Shown: positions 31,606 to 40,595 of the stretch, in pieces
How the letters are laid out: every line of letters starts with the position of its first letter
How positions within the stretch are numbered: the first letter of the stretch is position 1
Assembly (NCBI RefSeq): GCF_018982965.1
Contig: NZ_JACBYP010000075.1
Location: 1-42,448 of the forward strand
From: Streptomyces mayonensis
Lineage (GTDB): Bacteria > Actinomycetota > Actinomycetes > Streptomycetales > Streptomycetaceae
DNA length: 42,448 bases
Direction of reading: 5' to 3'
Notes under the pieces: generated by a model
Told to the model about the DNA's origin: nothing
The model's database searches: none
What the model saw: only the letters and a program-made list of their open reading frames with translations
Made by a program: the position numbers and the translations under genes

Positions 31606-32757
31606 TCAGGCCACCGAGCCGAGCCGCCCGGCCGGTGTCGTGGGGCCGTCGTGGTGGATGGGGGTGTGGGCGCCGGTCAGGGAGGCGCCCGTGCCGCCGC
31701 GCCGGACGGCGACGATCTCGGCGGCGATGGACAGCGCCGTCTCCTCCGGAGTACGGGCGCCCAGGTCGAGGCCGATGGGCGACCTGAGGCGGGCCAGCTC
31801 CAGGTCGCTGACGCCCGCCTCGCGCAGACGGGCGTTGCGGTCCAGGTGGGTGCGGCGGGAGCCCATCGCCCCGACGTACGCCACCGGCAGCCGCAGCGCC
31901 AGCTGCAGCAGCGGGATGTCGAACTTGGCGTCGTGGGTCAGGACGCACAGCACGGTGCGCGCGTCGGTCGCGGTGCGCCGCAGGTACTCGTGGGGCCACT
32001 CGACGACGATCTCGTCCGCGTCCGGGAAGCGGGCCGGGGTCGCGAAGACGGGGCGGGCGTCGCACACCGTGACGTGGTGGCCGAGGAACTTCCCGGCCCG
32101 TACCAGTGCCGAGGCGAAGTCGACGGCACCGAAGACGATCATGCGGGGCGGCGGTACGGAGGACTCGACGAGCAGGGTGAGGGGCGCTCCGCAGCGCGAG
32201 CCCTGTTCGCCGATCCCCAGGGTGCCGGTGCGGCCGGCGTCCAGGAAGGCGCCCGCCTCGGCGGCCACCGTGCGGTCCAGTTCCGGGTGGGCGCCGAAGC
32301 CGCCCGTGCGGGTGCCGTCCGGGTGGACGACGAGCGCGCGGCCGGTCAGTTCCGCCGGTCCGCGCACGATCCGGGCCACCGCGGCCGCCCGGCCGTGCGC
32401 GGCGGCGGCGAGCGCGGCGGCCAGCGCCGGGCGGGCGGGGTCGGCCGCCCGCACCGGCGTGACCATGACGTCGAGGATCCCGCCGCAGGTCAGGCCGACG
32501 GCGAAGGCGTCCTCGTCGCTGTAGCCGAAGCGCTCGACGACGGTTTCGCCGTCCTGGAGCGCCTGCCGGCACAGCTCGTACACGGCCCCCTCCACACAGC
32601 CGCCGGAGACCGAGCCGATCGCCGTGCCGTCGGCGTTCACCGCGAGGGCGGCGCCGGGCGGGCGGGGCGCGCTGCCGCTGACGGCCACGACGGTGGCCAC
32701 GGCGAAGTCGCGTCCCTGCTCGACCCACCGGCTGAGTTCTTCGGCGATGTCCAGCAT
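31606..32757 (-). CDS. xdhC: XdhC/CoxI family molybdenum cofactor protein
   Basis: A 383-residue protein. The N-terminal half has the XdhC/CoxI signatures VVAVSGSAPRPPGAALAV, GSVSGGCVEGAVYELCRQAL and VGLTCGGILDVMVTPV with the conserved cysteine. The C-terminal half is a Rossmann domain, RMIVFGAVDFASALVRAGKFLGHHVTVCDARP, ending ARTPEETALSIAAEIVAVR. XdhC binds the molybdopterin cofactor, promotes its sulfuration and loads xanthine dehydrogenase. ATG 32757 has GGAGG upstream. It follows the purine permease gene and the xanthine dehydrogenase subunit genes in the same direction. Confidence 0.92.
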   Translation of the reverse strand: MLDIAEELSRWVEQGRDFAVATVVAVSGSAPRPPGAALAVNADGTAIGSVSGGCVEGAVYELCRQALQDGETVVERFGYSDEDAFAVGLTCGGILDVMVTPVRAADPARPALAAALAAAAHGRAAAVARIVRGPAELTGRALVVHPDGTRTGGFGAHPELDRTVAAEAGAFLDAGRTGTLGIGEQGSRCGAPLTLLVESSVPPPRMIVFGAVDFASALVRAGKFLGHHVTVCDARPVFATPARFPDADEIVVEWPHEYLRRTATDARTVLCVLTHDAKFDIPLLQLALRLPVAYVGAMGSRRTHLDRNARLREAGVSDLELARLRSPIGLDLGARTPEETALSIAAEIVAVRRGGTGASLTGAHTPIHHDGPTTPAGRLGSVA

Positions 32758-32810
32758 CTGTCGGTCCTCCTGTGACAAGGGGGGTGTGTGAAGGGTTCCC
32801 GTCGCGGCGG

Positions 32811-34268
32811 CTAGTGCACGCCCAGCCAGCTCTCGATCGGGTTGAGGGCGAAGTAGACGACGAAGACCGCCGTCAGGGCCCACATGAACGCGCCGACCTC
32901 GCGGGGCCTGCCCTGGGCGGTCTTGATGGCGACGTAGGAGATGACACCGGCGGCGACGCCCGCCGTGATGGAGTACGTGAACGGCATGAGGACGACGGTC
33001 AGGAAGACCGGGATCGCGGTGGCCCGGTCGGCCCAGTCCACGTGCCGGGCGTTCGTCATCATCATGGCGCCGATGACGACCAGCGCCGCGGACGCCACCT
33101 CCTGCGGCACGATCGCGGTGATCGGCGTGAAGAAGAGGCAGGCCGCGAAGAACGCGCCGGTGACGACCGAGGCGAGCCCGGTGCGGGCGCCCTCGCCGAC
33201 GCCGGTCGCGGACTCGACGAACACGGTCTGTCCCGAGCCGCCCGCGACGCCGCCGATCGCGCCGCCGGCGCCGTCGATGAACAGGGCCTTCGACAGGCCC
33301 GGCATCCGGCCCTTGTCGTCGGCGAGCTTCGCCTCGGTGCCGACGCCGATGATGGTGGCCATCGCGTCGAAGAACCCGGCCAGGACGAGGGTGAAGACGA
33401 TCATGCCGACCGTCATCGCGCCGACCTCGCCCCAGCCGCCGAACTCCAGGTTGCCGAAGAGCGAGAAGTCGGGCATGGAGACCGCGCTGCCGTGCAGTTC
33501 GGGGGCGCCGTTGGCCCACTGCTTGGGGTCGATGACCCCGGTGGCGTTCAGGATCGCCGCGACGACCGTGCCGGTGACGATGCCGATCAGGATGGCGCCG
33601 GGCGTGTTGCGCGCCTGGAGCATGAAGATCAGCAGCAGGGTGCCGGCGAAGAGCAGCACCGGCCAGCCGGCGAGTTCACCGGCGGGGCCGAGGGTGAGCG
33701 GGGTGGCCTCGCCCGGGTGGACGAAACCGCCCTTGACCAGGCCGATGATGGCGATGAACAGGCCGATTCCCATGGTGATGGCGTGCTTGAGCGCGAGCGG
33801 TATCGCGTTCATGATCATCTCGCGCAGCCCGGTGACCACGAGCAGCATGATCACCACGCCGTACATCACACACATGCCCATGGCCTGCGGCCAGGTCAGC
33901 TGGGGGACGACCTGGCCGGCGATCACACCGGAGACCGAGAGTCCGGCGGCCAGGGCCAGCGGCACCCTGCCGACGAAGCCCATCAGGAGCGTGGTGACCG
34001 CCGCGGCCAGCGCCGTCGCGGTGATCAGGGCCTTCTGGCCCAGGGTGTCCCCCGCGGCGTCCTTGCCGGACAGGATCACGGGGTTCAGGAGGACGATGTA
34101 GGCCATCGCCATGAAGGTGGTGATGCCGCCGCGCACCTCGCGCGCGACGGTGGAGCCTCGGTGGGTGATGTGAAAGTACCGGTCGAGCCAGGACCGTCCG
34201 GCGGGAACGCGGGAACCCGCGCCCGCGTCCTCGGCGGTGGTCCCGGGCTCCACTGACTGCTGGGTCAT
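32811..34268 (-). CDS. NCS2-family purine permease
   Basis: A 485-residue, ~12-helix permease of the guanine/hypoxanthine/xanthine (AzgA-like) group of NCS2. It opens RYFHITHRGSTVAREVRGGITTFMAMAYIVLLNP, the family N-terminal motif. Helices include LAAGLSVSGVIAG and VLAGFFDAMATIIGVG, with GGSGQTVFVESATGVGEGARTGLASVV near residues 325-350 carrying the substrate-site motif. ATG 34268 is chosen because GGGAG lies 7 bases upstream; an ATG at 34289 lacks a site. It presumably imports purines for the dehydrogenase encoded upstream. Confidence 0.94.
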   Translation of the reverse strand: MTQQSVEPGTTAEDAGAGSRVPAGRSWLDRYFHITHRGSTVAREVRGGITTFMAMAYIVLLNPVILSGKDAAGDTLGQKALITATALAAAVTTLLMGFVGRVPLALAAGLSVSGVIAGQVVPQLTWPQAMGMCVMYGVVIMLLVVTGLREMIMNAIPLALKHAITMGIGLFIAIIGLVKGGFVHPGEATPLTLGPAGELAGWPVLLFAGTLLLIFMLQARNTPGAILIGIVTGTVVAAILNATGVIDPKQWANGAPELHGSAVSMPDFSLFGNLEFGGWGEVGAMTVGMIVFTLVLAGFFDAMATIIGVGTEAKLADDKGRMPGLSKALFIDGAGGAIGGVAGGSGQTVFVESATGVGEGARTGLASVVTGAFFAACLFFTPITAIVPQEVASAALVVIGAMMMTNARHVDWADRATAIPVFLTVVLMPFTYSITAGVAAGVISYVAIKTAQGRPREVGAFMWALTAVFVVYFALNPIESWLGVH

Positions 34269-34526
34269 GGGCCGTCTCCCAAGGTTCATAGGGGCACCCG
34301 TGCCTCTGCCTTCGGCGAAGGGGCCGGGATTTGGGAGGTGTCAGCTCGGGGGACGGCCCGGTACTGCACCTTGGGGTTTCCGGCGCCGGTGTTCGGTGCC
34401 GGGTGTTCGATGCCGGGGTCTCCGGTACCGGGGTTTCGGAGAGTGCCCGGCGCCGGGTCGGTGGCCGTGGGGTGGGCCGTTGCCCGGCGACGGCGGCACC
34501 CCGGACCGCAACGGCAGCCCGGCGGG
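34269..34526 (-). promoter_or_regulatory. Intergenic region before the NCS2 permease gene
   Basis: 258 bases between the molybdopterin-subunit stop and the permease start. It contains the near-palindrome CCTTCGGCGAAGG (34309-34321) and a 15-bp-period repeat block (34362-34450). A TATGAA hexamer sits on the minus strand about 15 bases before the permease start; a matching -35 was not convincing. Confidence 0.4.
34362..34450. repeat. Noncoding 15-bp-period repeat downstream of the XDH gene
   Basis: Successive units GGTGCCGGGTGTTCG, ATGCCGGGGTCTCCG and GTACCGGGGTTTCGG keep a 15-base period with a GCCGGG core, about 75-165 bases beyond the dehydrogenase stop. Confidence 0.7.
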
Positions 34527-36911
34527 TTACGCCGTGCCCGTGAGGTGTTCCGGGCGGACCGGGGTGCGGTCCAGGGTGAGGCCCGTCGCGTTGCGGATGG
34601 CCGCGAGGACCGCCGGGGTCGAGGACAGGGTGGGGGCCTCGCCGATGCCGCGCAGCCCGTACGGCGCGTGGTCGTCGGCGAGTTCGAGCACGTCGACCGG
34701 GATGGTCGGCGTGTCGAGGATGGTGGGGAGCAGGTAGTCCGTGAAGGACGGGTTCTGGACCTTCGCGGTCTTCGGGTCGACGACGATCTCCTCCATGATC
34801 GCGATGCCCAGGCCCTGGGTGGTGCCGCCCTGGATCTGGCCGACGACGGACAGCGGGTTCAGCGCCTTGCCGACGTCCTGCGCGCAGGCCAGTTCGACGA
34901 CCTTGACCAGGCCCAGCTCGGTGTCGACCTCGACGACGGCGCGGTGCGCGGCGAAGGAGTACTGGACGTGGCCGTTGCCCTGGCCGGTGCGCAGGTCGAA
35001 GGGCTCGGTCGGCCGGTGCCGCCACTCCTCCTCGACCTCGACGGCCTCGTCCTCCAGGACGTCCACCAGGTCGGTGAGGACCTCGCCGCCGTCGGTGACG
35101 ACCTTGCCGCCTTCCAGGAGGAGTTCGGCGGTGGCCCAGGCCGGGTGGTGGGAGCCGAACCTGCGGCGCCCGATCTCCAGGACCTTCTCGCGCACCAGCT
35201 CGCAGGCGTTCTTGACGGCGCCGCCGGTGACGTACGTCTGGCGGGAGGCGGAGGTGGAGCCGGCCGAGCCGACCTGCGTGTCGGCGGGCTGGATGGTGAC
35301 CTGGGTGACGCCCAGTTCGGTGCGGGCGATCTGCGCGTGGACGGTGACGCCGCCCTGGCCGACCTCCGCCATCGCGGTGTGCACGGTGACCACCGGCACT
35401 CCGCCGACGGCCTCCAGGCGGACCTTGGCGGTGGAGTAGTCGTCGAAGCCCTCGGAGAAGCCGACGTTCTTGATGCCGACCGCGTAGCCGACCCCGCGGA
35501 CGACGCCCTCGCCGTGCGTGGTGTTGGACAGGCCGCCGGGCAGCTGCCGTACGTCGGCGCCCTCGCTGGACTCCCACTGGCGCTCGGGCGGCATCGGCAT
35601 CGCCTTGACGCGGCGCAGGAGTTCGGCGACCGGCGCCGGGGAGTCGACGGGCTGGCCGGTGGGCAGGAGGGTGCCCTGCTCCATGGCGTTGATCCGGCGG
35701 AACTCCACCGGGTCCATGCCGAGTTCCTTCGCGACCTTGTCCATCTGCGCCTCGTAGGCGAAGCAGGCCTGGACCGCGCCGAAGCCGCGCATGGCGCCGC
35801 AGGGCGGGTTGTTGGAGTAGAGGGCGAGCGCCTCGATGTCCACGTCGTCGACGGCGTACGGGCCCACCGCGAGCGAGGAGGCGTTGCCGACGACCGCCGG
35901 GGAGGCGGAGGCGTAGGCCCCGCCGTCGAGGACGATGCGGCACTTCATGTGCGTCAGCTTGCCGTCGCGGGTGGCGCCGTGCTCGTAGGAGAGGCGGGCC
36001 GGGTGGCGGTGGACGTGGCCGAAGAAGGACTCGAAGCGGTTGTAGACGATCTTCACCGGTTTTCCGGTGCGCATCGCCAGCAGGCACGCGTGGATCTGCA
36101 TCGACAGGTCCTCGCGCCCGCCGAAGGCGCCGCCGACGCCGGAGAGGGTCATGCGCACCTTGTCCTCGGGCAGGCCGAGCACGGGGGCGATCTGCTTCAG
36201 GTCGGAGTGCAGCCACTGGGTGGCGATGTAGAGGTCCACGCCGCCGTCCTCGGCGGGCACCGCGAGGCCGGACTCGGGGCCGAGGAAGGCCTGGTCCTGC
36301 ATGCCGAAGTAGTAGTCGCCCCTGACGATCACGTCGGCCCGCGCGGCCGCCGCGCCGGCGTCGCCGCGCACGATGGGCTGGCGGTGCACGATGTTGGGGT
36401 GCGGGACGTGGCTGATGTGGTGGTCGTCGCGGTTCTCGTGGACGAGGACGGCGTCGGGTGCGGTCGCGGAGGCCTCGTCGGTGACGACGGGCAGTTCCTT
36501 GTACTCCACCTTGATCTTGGCGGCGGCGCGGCGCGCGGTCTCGGGGTGGTCGGCGGCGACGACGGCGACCGGTTCGCCGTGGTGGCGGACCTTGCCGTGG
36601 GCGAGGACCGGCGTGTCCCGGATCTCCAGGCCGTAGGTGCGTACGTCGGTGGGCAGGTCGTCGTACGTCATGACGGCGTACACGCCGGGCGTGGCGAGGG
36701 CCTCGCTCGTGTCGAGGGAGACGATCTCGGCGTGCGCGACGGTGGAGCGCAGGATCTGGCCCCACAGCATGTCCTCGTGCCACATGTCGGAGGAGTACGC
36801 GAACTCGCCGGTGACCTTGAGGGTGCCGTCCGGGCGGAGCGTGGACTCGCCGATGCCGCCCCTGGTCTGCGATCCCTGGGTGATGGTGGTGGGTGCGCCG
36901 TTGGCAGCCAT
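34527..36911 (-). CDS. Xanthine dehydrogenase, molybdopterin-binding subunit
   Basis: A 794-residue catalytic subunit of the xanthine oxidase family. It has the N-terminal substrate-channel domain (EFAYSSDMWHEDMLWGQILRS), the cofactor motif GGAFGGREDLSMQ, GAMRGFGAVQACFAYEAQMD with the conserved Arg, GQGGVTVHAQIA, and GLRGIGEAPTLSSTPAVLAAI, in which the Glu of GIGEAP is the catalytic base. It oxidises hypoxanthine/xanthine to uric acid. ATG 36911 has GAGGGGG upstream and lies 2 bases after the 2Fe-2S subunit stop. Length is normal for three-subunit bacterial enzymes. Confidence 0.95.
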   Translation of the reverse strand: MAANGAPTTITQGSQTRGGIGESTLRPDGTLKVTGEFAYSSDMWHEDMLWGQILRSTVAHAEIVSLDTSEALATPGVYAVMTYDDLPTDVRTYGLEIRDTPVLAHGKVRHHGEPVAVVAADHPETARRAAAKIKVEYKELPVVTDEASATAPDAVLVHENRDDHHISHVPHPNIVHRQPIVRGDAGAAAARADVIVRGDYYFGMQDQAFLGPESGLAVPAEDGGVDLYIATQWLHSDLKQIAPVLGLPEDKVRMTLSGVGGAFGGREDLSMQIHACLLAMRTGKPVKIVYNRFESFFGHVHRHPARLSYEHGATRDGKLTHMKCRIVLDGGAYASASPAVVGNASSLAVGPYAVDDVDIEALALYSNNPPCGAMRGFGAVQACFAYEAQMDKVAKELGMDPVEFRRINAMEQGTLLPTGQPVDSPAPVAELLRRVKAMPMPPERQWESSEGADVRQLPGGLSNTTHGEGVVRGVGYAVGIKNVGFSEGFDDYSTAKVRLEAVGGVPVVTVHTAMAEVGQGGVTVHAQIARTELGVTQVTIQPADTQVGSAGSTSASRQTYVTGGAVKNACELVREKVLEIGRRRFGSHHPAWATAELLLEGGKVVTDGGEVLTDLVDVLEDEAVEVEEEWRHRPTEPFDLRTGQGNGHVQYSFAAHRAVVEVDTELGLVKVVELACAQDVGKALNPLSVVGQIQGGTTQGLGIAIMEEIVVDPKTAKVQNPSFTDYLLPTILDTPTIPVDVLELADDHAPYGLRGIGEAPTLSSTPAVLAAIRNATGLTLDRTPVRPEHLTGTA

Positions 36912-36913
36912 GC

Positions 36914-37555
36914 TCAGACCCCCTCGGACTGGCGGGCGGCCGCGAGGCGGACCGCGTCCATGATCTTCTCGTAGCCCGTGCAGCGGCACAGGTTGCCGGA
37001 CAGCGCCTCGCGGATGTCCGCGTCGGTCGGGTCGGGGTTGCGCTCCAGCATCTCGTCGGCGGCGACGAGCAGGCCCGGCGTGCAGAAGCCGCACTGGACG
37101 GCGCCCGCGTCGATGAACGCCTGCTGGATGGGGGCCAGTTCGAGGCCCTCGCCGGTCTGCGAGTCGGTGCCGTGCGCCCGCCACCGCTGGGCCGCGTCGA
37201 GCGAGGCGCTCGCGCCGCCGGAGCCGCGCACCGTGCCGGAGCAGCCCTCGGTACGGTCCTCGGCGCGCTCCTCGGCGCCGTTCTTTGCGCGATCCTTGGC
37301 GCGGTCCTCGGCGAACTCGGCCAGGCCCTCGACGGTGACGACCTCGCGGCCCTCGGCCTGTCCGGCGGCGACCAGGCAGGAGCAGACCGGCACGCCGTCC
37401 AGGCGGACCGTACAGGATCCGCACTCGCCCTGCTCGCAGGCGTTCTTGGAACCCGGCAGGCCCATCCGCTCGCGCAGCACGTACAGCAGGGACTCGCCCT
37501 CCCACACGTCGTCGGCCTCCTGCGGACGTCCGTTGACAGTGAAGTTGACGCGCAT
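36914..37555 (-). CDS. Xanthine dehydrogenase, 2Fe-2S subunit with charged insert
   Basis: A 213-residue electron-transfer subunit; usual length is about 160. The plant-type cluster ligands are Cys40, Cys45, Cys48 and Cys60. The second cluster ligands are Cys155, Cys158, Cys190 and Cys192 (VQCGFCTPG and GNLCRCTGYEKI). Between the two domains, residues ~82-138 form a charged, repeat-like insert (AEDRAKDRAKNGAEERAEDR and a Gly/Ser segment). ATG 37555 shares its A with the preceding TAA stop (TAATG), so translation is coupled. It passes electrons from the molybdenum site to FAD. Confidence 0.94.
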   Translation of the reverse strand: MRVNFTVNGRPQEADDVWEGESLLYVLRERMGLPGSKNACEQGECGSCTVRLDGVPVCSCLVAAGQAEGREVVTVEGLAEFAEDRAKDRAKNGAEERAEDRTEGCSGTVRGSGGASASLDAAQRWRAHGTDSQTGEGLELAPIQQAFIDAGAVQCGFCTPGLLVAADEMLERNPDPTDADIREALSGNLCRCTGYEKIMDAVRLAAARQSEGV

Positions 37556-38445
37556 TACGCGGCTCCCTCCGTGGCGCGGCGGGTGCCGCGGTACGACTCC
37601 CAGGTCCAGGTGAGCGTCCGGCGGGCCATGACGCCGACCGCGTGGCGGCGGTAGTCCGCGGTGCCCCGGACGTCGTCGATCGGGTTGCAGGCGGCGGCGC
37701 ACAGGTCGGCGAACTGCTTGGCGGCCGACGGGGTGACGGTCTTCCCGTTGTCCCAGAAGCCGCCCTCCTCCAGCGCCGCGTTCAGGAACTCCTCGGCGGC
37801 CGTCGCCCGGATCGGGGTCGGCGCGGCCGAGCCGATGCCGGTGCGGACGGTGCGGGTCGCCGGATGCAGGGCGAGGCCGAAGGCGCAGACGGCGATGACC
37901 ATGGCGTTGCGGGTGCCGACCTTGGAGAACTGCTGCGGGCCGTCCGCCTTCCTGACGTGCACGGCGCGGATCAGCTCGTCGGGCTCCAGGGCGTTGCGCT
38001 TCACGCCCGTGTAGAACGCGTCGATCGGGATGCGGCGCGTCCCGCGCACCGACTCGGCCTCCACCTCGGCTCCGGCGGCGAGCAGCGCCGGGTGCGCGTC
38101 GCCTGCCGGGGACGCGGTGCCGAGGTTGCCGCCGACGCCGCCGCGGTTGCGGATCTGCGGTGAGGCGACCGTGTGCGAGGCGAGGGCGAGACCCGGCAGT
38201 TCGGTGCGCAAATGCTCCATGATCCGGGAGTAGGGCACGGAGGCGCCGAGCCGGACCGAGTCCGCGCCGACCTCCCACTCGGTGAGGTCGGCGATGCGGC
38301 CCAGGTCCATGAGGTACTCGGGCCTGCGGTGGTCGAAGTTGATCTCGACCATCACGTCGGTGCCGCCCGCGATCGGCACAGCGGCGGGGTGCTCGGCCTT
38401 GGCGGCGAGCGCCTCCTCCCAGCTGGCGGGGCGAAGGAAGTCCAT
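37555..38445 (-). CDS. Xanthine dehydrogenase, FAD-binding subunit
   Basis: A 296-residue FAD subunit: PAAVPIAGGTDVMVEI (first FAD loop), HTVASPQIRNRGGVGGNLGTASPAGDAHPALLAAGAEV (the GGNxxxxSPxxD FAD motif) and FYTGVKRNALEPDELIRAV. It accepts electrons from the Fe-S clusters and passes them to NAD. ATG 38445 is the first gene of the operon FAD, Fe-S, molybdopterin subunits. It is divergent from the PucR-family gene, which suggests control by that regulator. Confidence 0.95.
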   Translation of the reverse strand: MDFLRPASWEEALAAKAEHPAAVPIAGGTDVMVEINFDHRRPEYLMDLGRIADLTEWEVGADSVRLGASVPYSRIMEHLRTELPGLALASHTVASPQIRNRGGVGGNLGTASPAGDAHPALLAAGAEVEAESVRGTRRIPIDAFYTGVKRNALEPDELIRAVHVRKADGPQQFSKVGTRNAMVIAVCAFGLALHPATRTVRTGIGSAAPTPIRATAAEEFLNAALEEGGFWDNGKTVTPSAAKQFADLCAAACNPIDDVRGTADYRRHAVGVMARRTLTWTWESYRGTRRATEGAA

Positions 38446-38731
38446 GACCGGCTCTCTTCTTCGGCTACTTGGGGGCGTACAGATTGAGCCAATCCGTGTG
38501 CGGCGGGCCCGGCTCGTTCATGTGGTGTTCACGGGGAGTGGGCTCAGTACACCGTCCTGTGCTCCACCGGAGTCAGTCGCAGAAACCATGAAGGAGTTGG
38601 CTGGCCAGCGAGGTCATCTTGTAGATTCGTATGAACGGAGGTTTTCGACAACCTCTTCGTTTTCCTCCGGAACCGCGCGCCACAGCCGCGTGACCTGGAA
38701 CACTGCGAGACAGAGAACGGCGGCGACGAGA
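38446..38731. promoter_or_regulatory. Divergent region between xanthine dehydrogenase and PucR genes
   Basis: 286 bases with lower GC than the surroundings. GAGGTT (38638-38643) and AACCTC (38650-38655) form a 6-base inverted repeat with a 6-base spacer, about 77 bases before the PucR start and 190 before the dehydrogenase start. A second palindrome, GCTGGCCAGC, is at about 38600-38609. Either could be a PucR site; no consensus is known to me to test this. Confidence 0.45.
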
Positions 38732-40441
38732 ATGCGGCTGCGCGCACTGCTGGACACCGATGCGCTGGGCCTCGATCTGCTCGGCGGCGAGGACGAGCTG
38801 GACCGCACGGTCCGCGGCGTGATGACCACCGACCTGCGGGACCCCAGCCGCTACCTCTCGGGCGGCGAGCTGGTGCTGACGGGCCTGGCCTGGCGCCGGG
38901 ACGCGACGGACTCGGATCCTTTCGTGCGCCTCCTCGTGCAGGCCGGGGTGACGGCGCTGGCCGCGGGTGAGGCGGAGCTGGGAAGGGTGCCGGAGGACCT
39001 GGTGGCGGCGTGCCTGCGCCACCGGCTGCCGCTGTTCGCGGTGCACGAGTCGGTGGCCTTCGCGACCATCACCGAGCACGTCGTGCGCCAGGTCTCCGGC
39101 GAACGCGCCGGTGACCTCGCTGCCGTCGTGGACCGGCACCGCCGGATGATGACCTCGGGACCCGCGGGCGGCGGCCCCGACGTGGTCCTGGACCTGCTCG
39201 GCTCCGACCTGGACCTGCGGGCCTGGGTGCTGTCCCCCACCGGGCGGCCGGTCGCCGGGCCGAAGGACTCGGGCCCCGCACCCACCGCCGAGGTGTGCGC
39301 GAGGCTGGCGGCGGAGCACCTCGCGGCGACCCGCGCGGGCCGGCGGGCCCCGCACCGGGTGACCGTGGACTCCACGGCGTACAGCCTCTTCCCGGTGCGC
39401 GGCCGGGGGCAGCTCCCGGCGGGTGCGGCGGGGGCACGGGCCGCGCAGGGTGCGGGGGCGGGTCCGGACGTGCGCGAGACCGTGCTGTCCGACTGGCTCC
39501 TCGTGGTGGAGGCGGACGCCGGGGACTGGGCCGGGGAACGCCTCGACCTGCTGTACGGGGTCACGCAGCTGATCGCGGTCGAGCGCGACCGGCGGGAGGC
39601 GGCGCGCACGGTGCGGCGGCGGCTCGCCCAGGAGGTGCTGGAACTGGTCCAGACGGGCGCCGCGCCCGCCGAGATCGCGGCCCGGCTGCGGGTGGCGGCA
39701 CCGGTGCTGCTGCCGGGCCTCGGCGCGGCCCCGCACTGGCAGGTCGTGGTGGCCCGCGTGGAGTGGGCGGACGGCGGCGAGGAGACCGGCCGCGTCGCGC
39801 AGTCCCTGCTGGAGGAGATCCTCGTCGACCCGCACGCCGCGGGCCCCGAGCAGTCCGACCGGATCGCCGTCGCGCACACCGGCGACGAGGCGGTGGCCCT
39901 CGTACCGCTGCCCGCGGTCTCCAGCGAGCACGACGGCTCCGAGGCCGGCGTCCTCGCGGAGGCGCTGCTGGAGTCCGTGCGCGAACCGCTGTCGGCGGGT
40001 CTCGACGGCGACGGGCGCGTCACCCTCGGCGTCAGCGCGGCCGTGCACTCGGCCGAGGGGCTGCGCGGGGCGCTGGAGGAGGCCCGGCACGCGCGCCGGG
40101 TCGCCGCGGCACGGCCCGGGCGGGTCTGCGCGGCCGGCCACCAGGAGCTGGCCTCGCACGTGCTCCTGCTGCCCTTCGTGCCCGACGACGTCCGCCGCGC
40201 CTTCACCGCCCGGCTGCTCGACCCGCTGCGGGACTACGACCGGCGCCACCGGGCCGAGCTGGTCCCGACGCTGGAGGCGTTCCTCGACAGCGACGGTTCC
40301 TGGACGCGGTGCGCGAACCGGCTGCACCTGCACGTCAACACGTTGCGCTACCGCGTCGGGCGGATCGAGCAGTTGACGGGGCGTGACCTGTCGCGGCTGG
40401 AGGACAAGCTCGACTTCTTCCTTGCGCTGCGGATGAGCTGA
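38732..40441 (+). CDS. PucR-family transcriptional regulator
   Basis: A 569-residue regulator. Residues 1-~125 are the PucR N-terminal domain (MRLRALLDTDALGLDLLGGEDELDRTVRGVMTTDLRDPSRYLSGGELVLTGL). The centre carries a GGDEF-like/CdaR-type helical region, and residues ~515-565 are the C-terminal HTH, LEAFLDSDGSWTRCANRLHLHVNTLRYRVGRIEQLTG. PucR proteins control purine or amino-acid catabolism in response to metabolites. ATG 38732 is the first codon matching the family N-terminus; ribosome-site support is weak (GACGAGA). It is divergent from the xanthine dehydrogenase operon it probably regulates. Confidence 0.92.
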   Translation: MRLRALLDTDALGLDLLGGEDELDRTVRGVMTTDLRDPSRYLSGGELVLTGLAWRRDATDSDPFVRLLVQAGVTALAAGEAELGRVPEDLVAACLRHRLPLFAVHESVAFATITEHVVRQVSGERAGDLAAVVDRHRRMMTSGPAGGGPDVVLDLLGSDLDLRAWVLSPTGRPVAGPKDSGPAPTAEVCARLAAEHLAATRAGRRAPHRVTVDSTAYSLFPVRGRGQLPAGAAGARAAQGAGAGPDVRETVLSDWLLVVEADAGDWAGERLDLLYGVTQLIAVERDRREAARTVRRRLAQEVLELVQTGAAPAEIAARLRVAAPVLLPGLGAAPHWQVVVARVEWADGGEETGRVAQSLLEEILVDPHAAGPEQSDRIAVAHTGDEAVALVPLPAVSSEHDGSEAGVLAEALLESVREPLSAGLDGDGRVTLGVSAAVHSAEGLRGALEEARHARRVAAARPGRVCAAGHQELASHVLLLPFVPDDVRRAFTARLLDPLRDYDRRHRAELVPTLEAFLDSDGSWTRCANRLHLHVNTLRYRVGRIEQLTGRDLSRLEDKLDFFLALRMS

Positions 40442-40595
40442 GACCCGGTACGAACCGGAACGCTCCCAAACCTCGGCGGCACGAAGTCCACGACTTTGTG
40501 AAATCTTTCACCCATCCTCTTGGCCGGGCCGCCGGATCCGTGCTGAGATGCGCCCACCACTCAAGAGCTCAATGGTGTGCTAAGGGGAGGGCGAC
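40442..40595 (+). promoter_or_regulatory. Promoter region of the TPR-like gene
   Basis: GTGAAA-TC-TTTCAC (40498-40511) is a perfect 6-base inverted repeat in a low-GC patch. A possible promoter follows: TTGGCC (40520-40525), 18 bases, TGAGAT (40544-40549). The palindrome would lie just upstream of the -35, a position for an activator or repressor. Confidence 0.45.

Noticed and set aside
34269..34361. Purine riboswitch before the NCS2 permease
   Set aside because: Only a short CCTTCG/CGAAGG near-palindrome is visible; no three-way junction with the conserved loops could be recognised.
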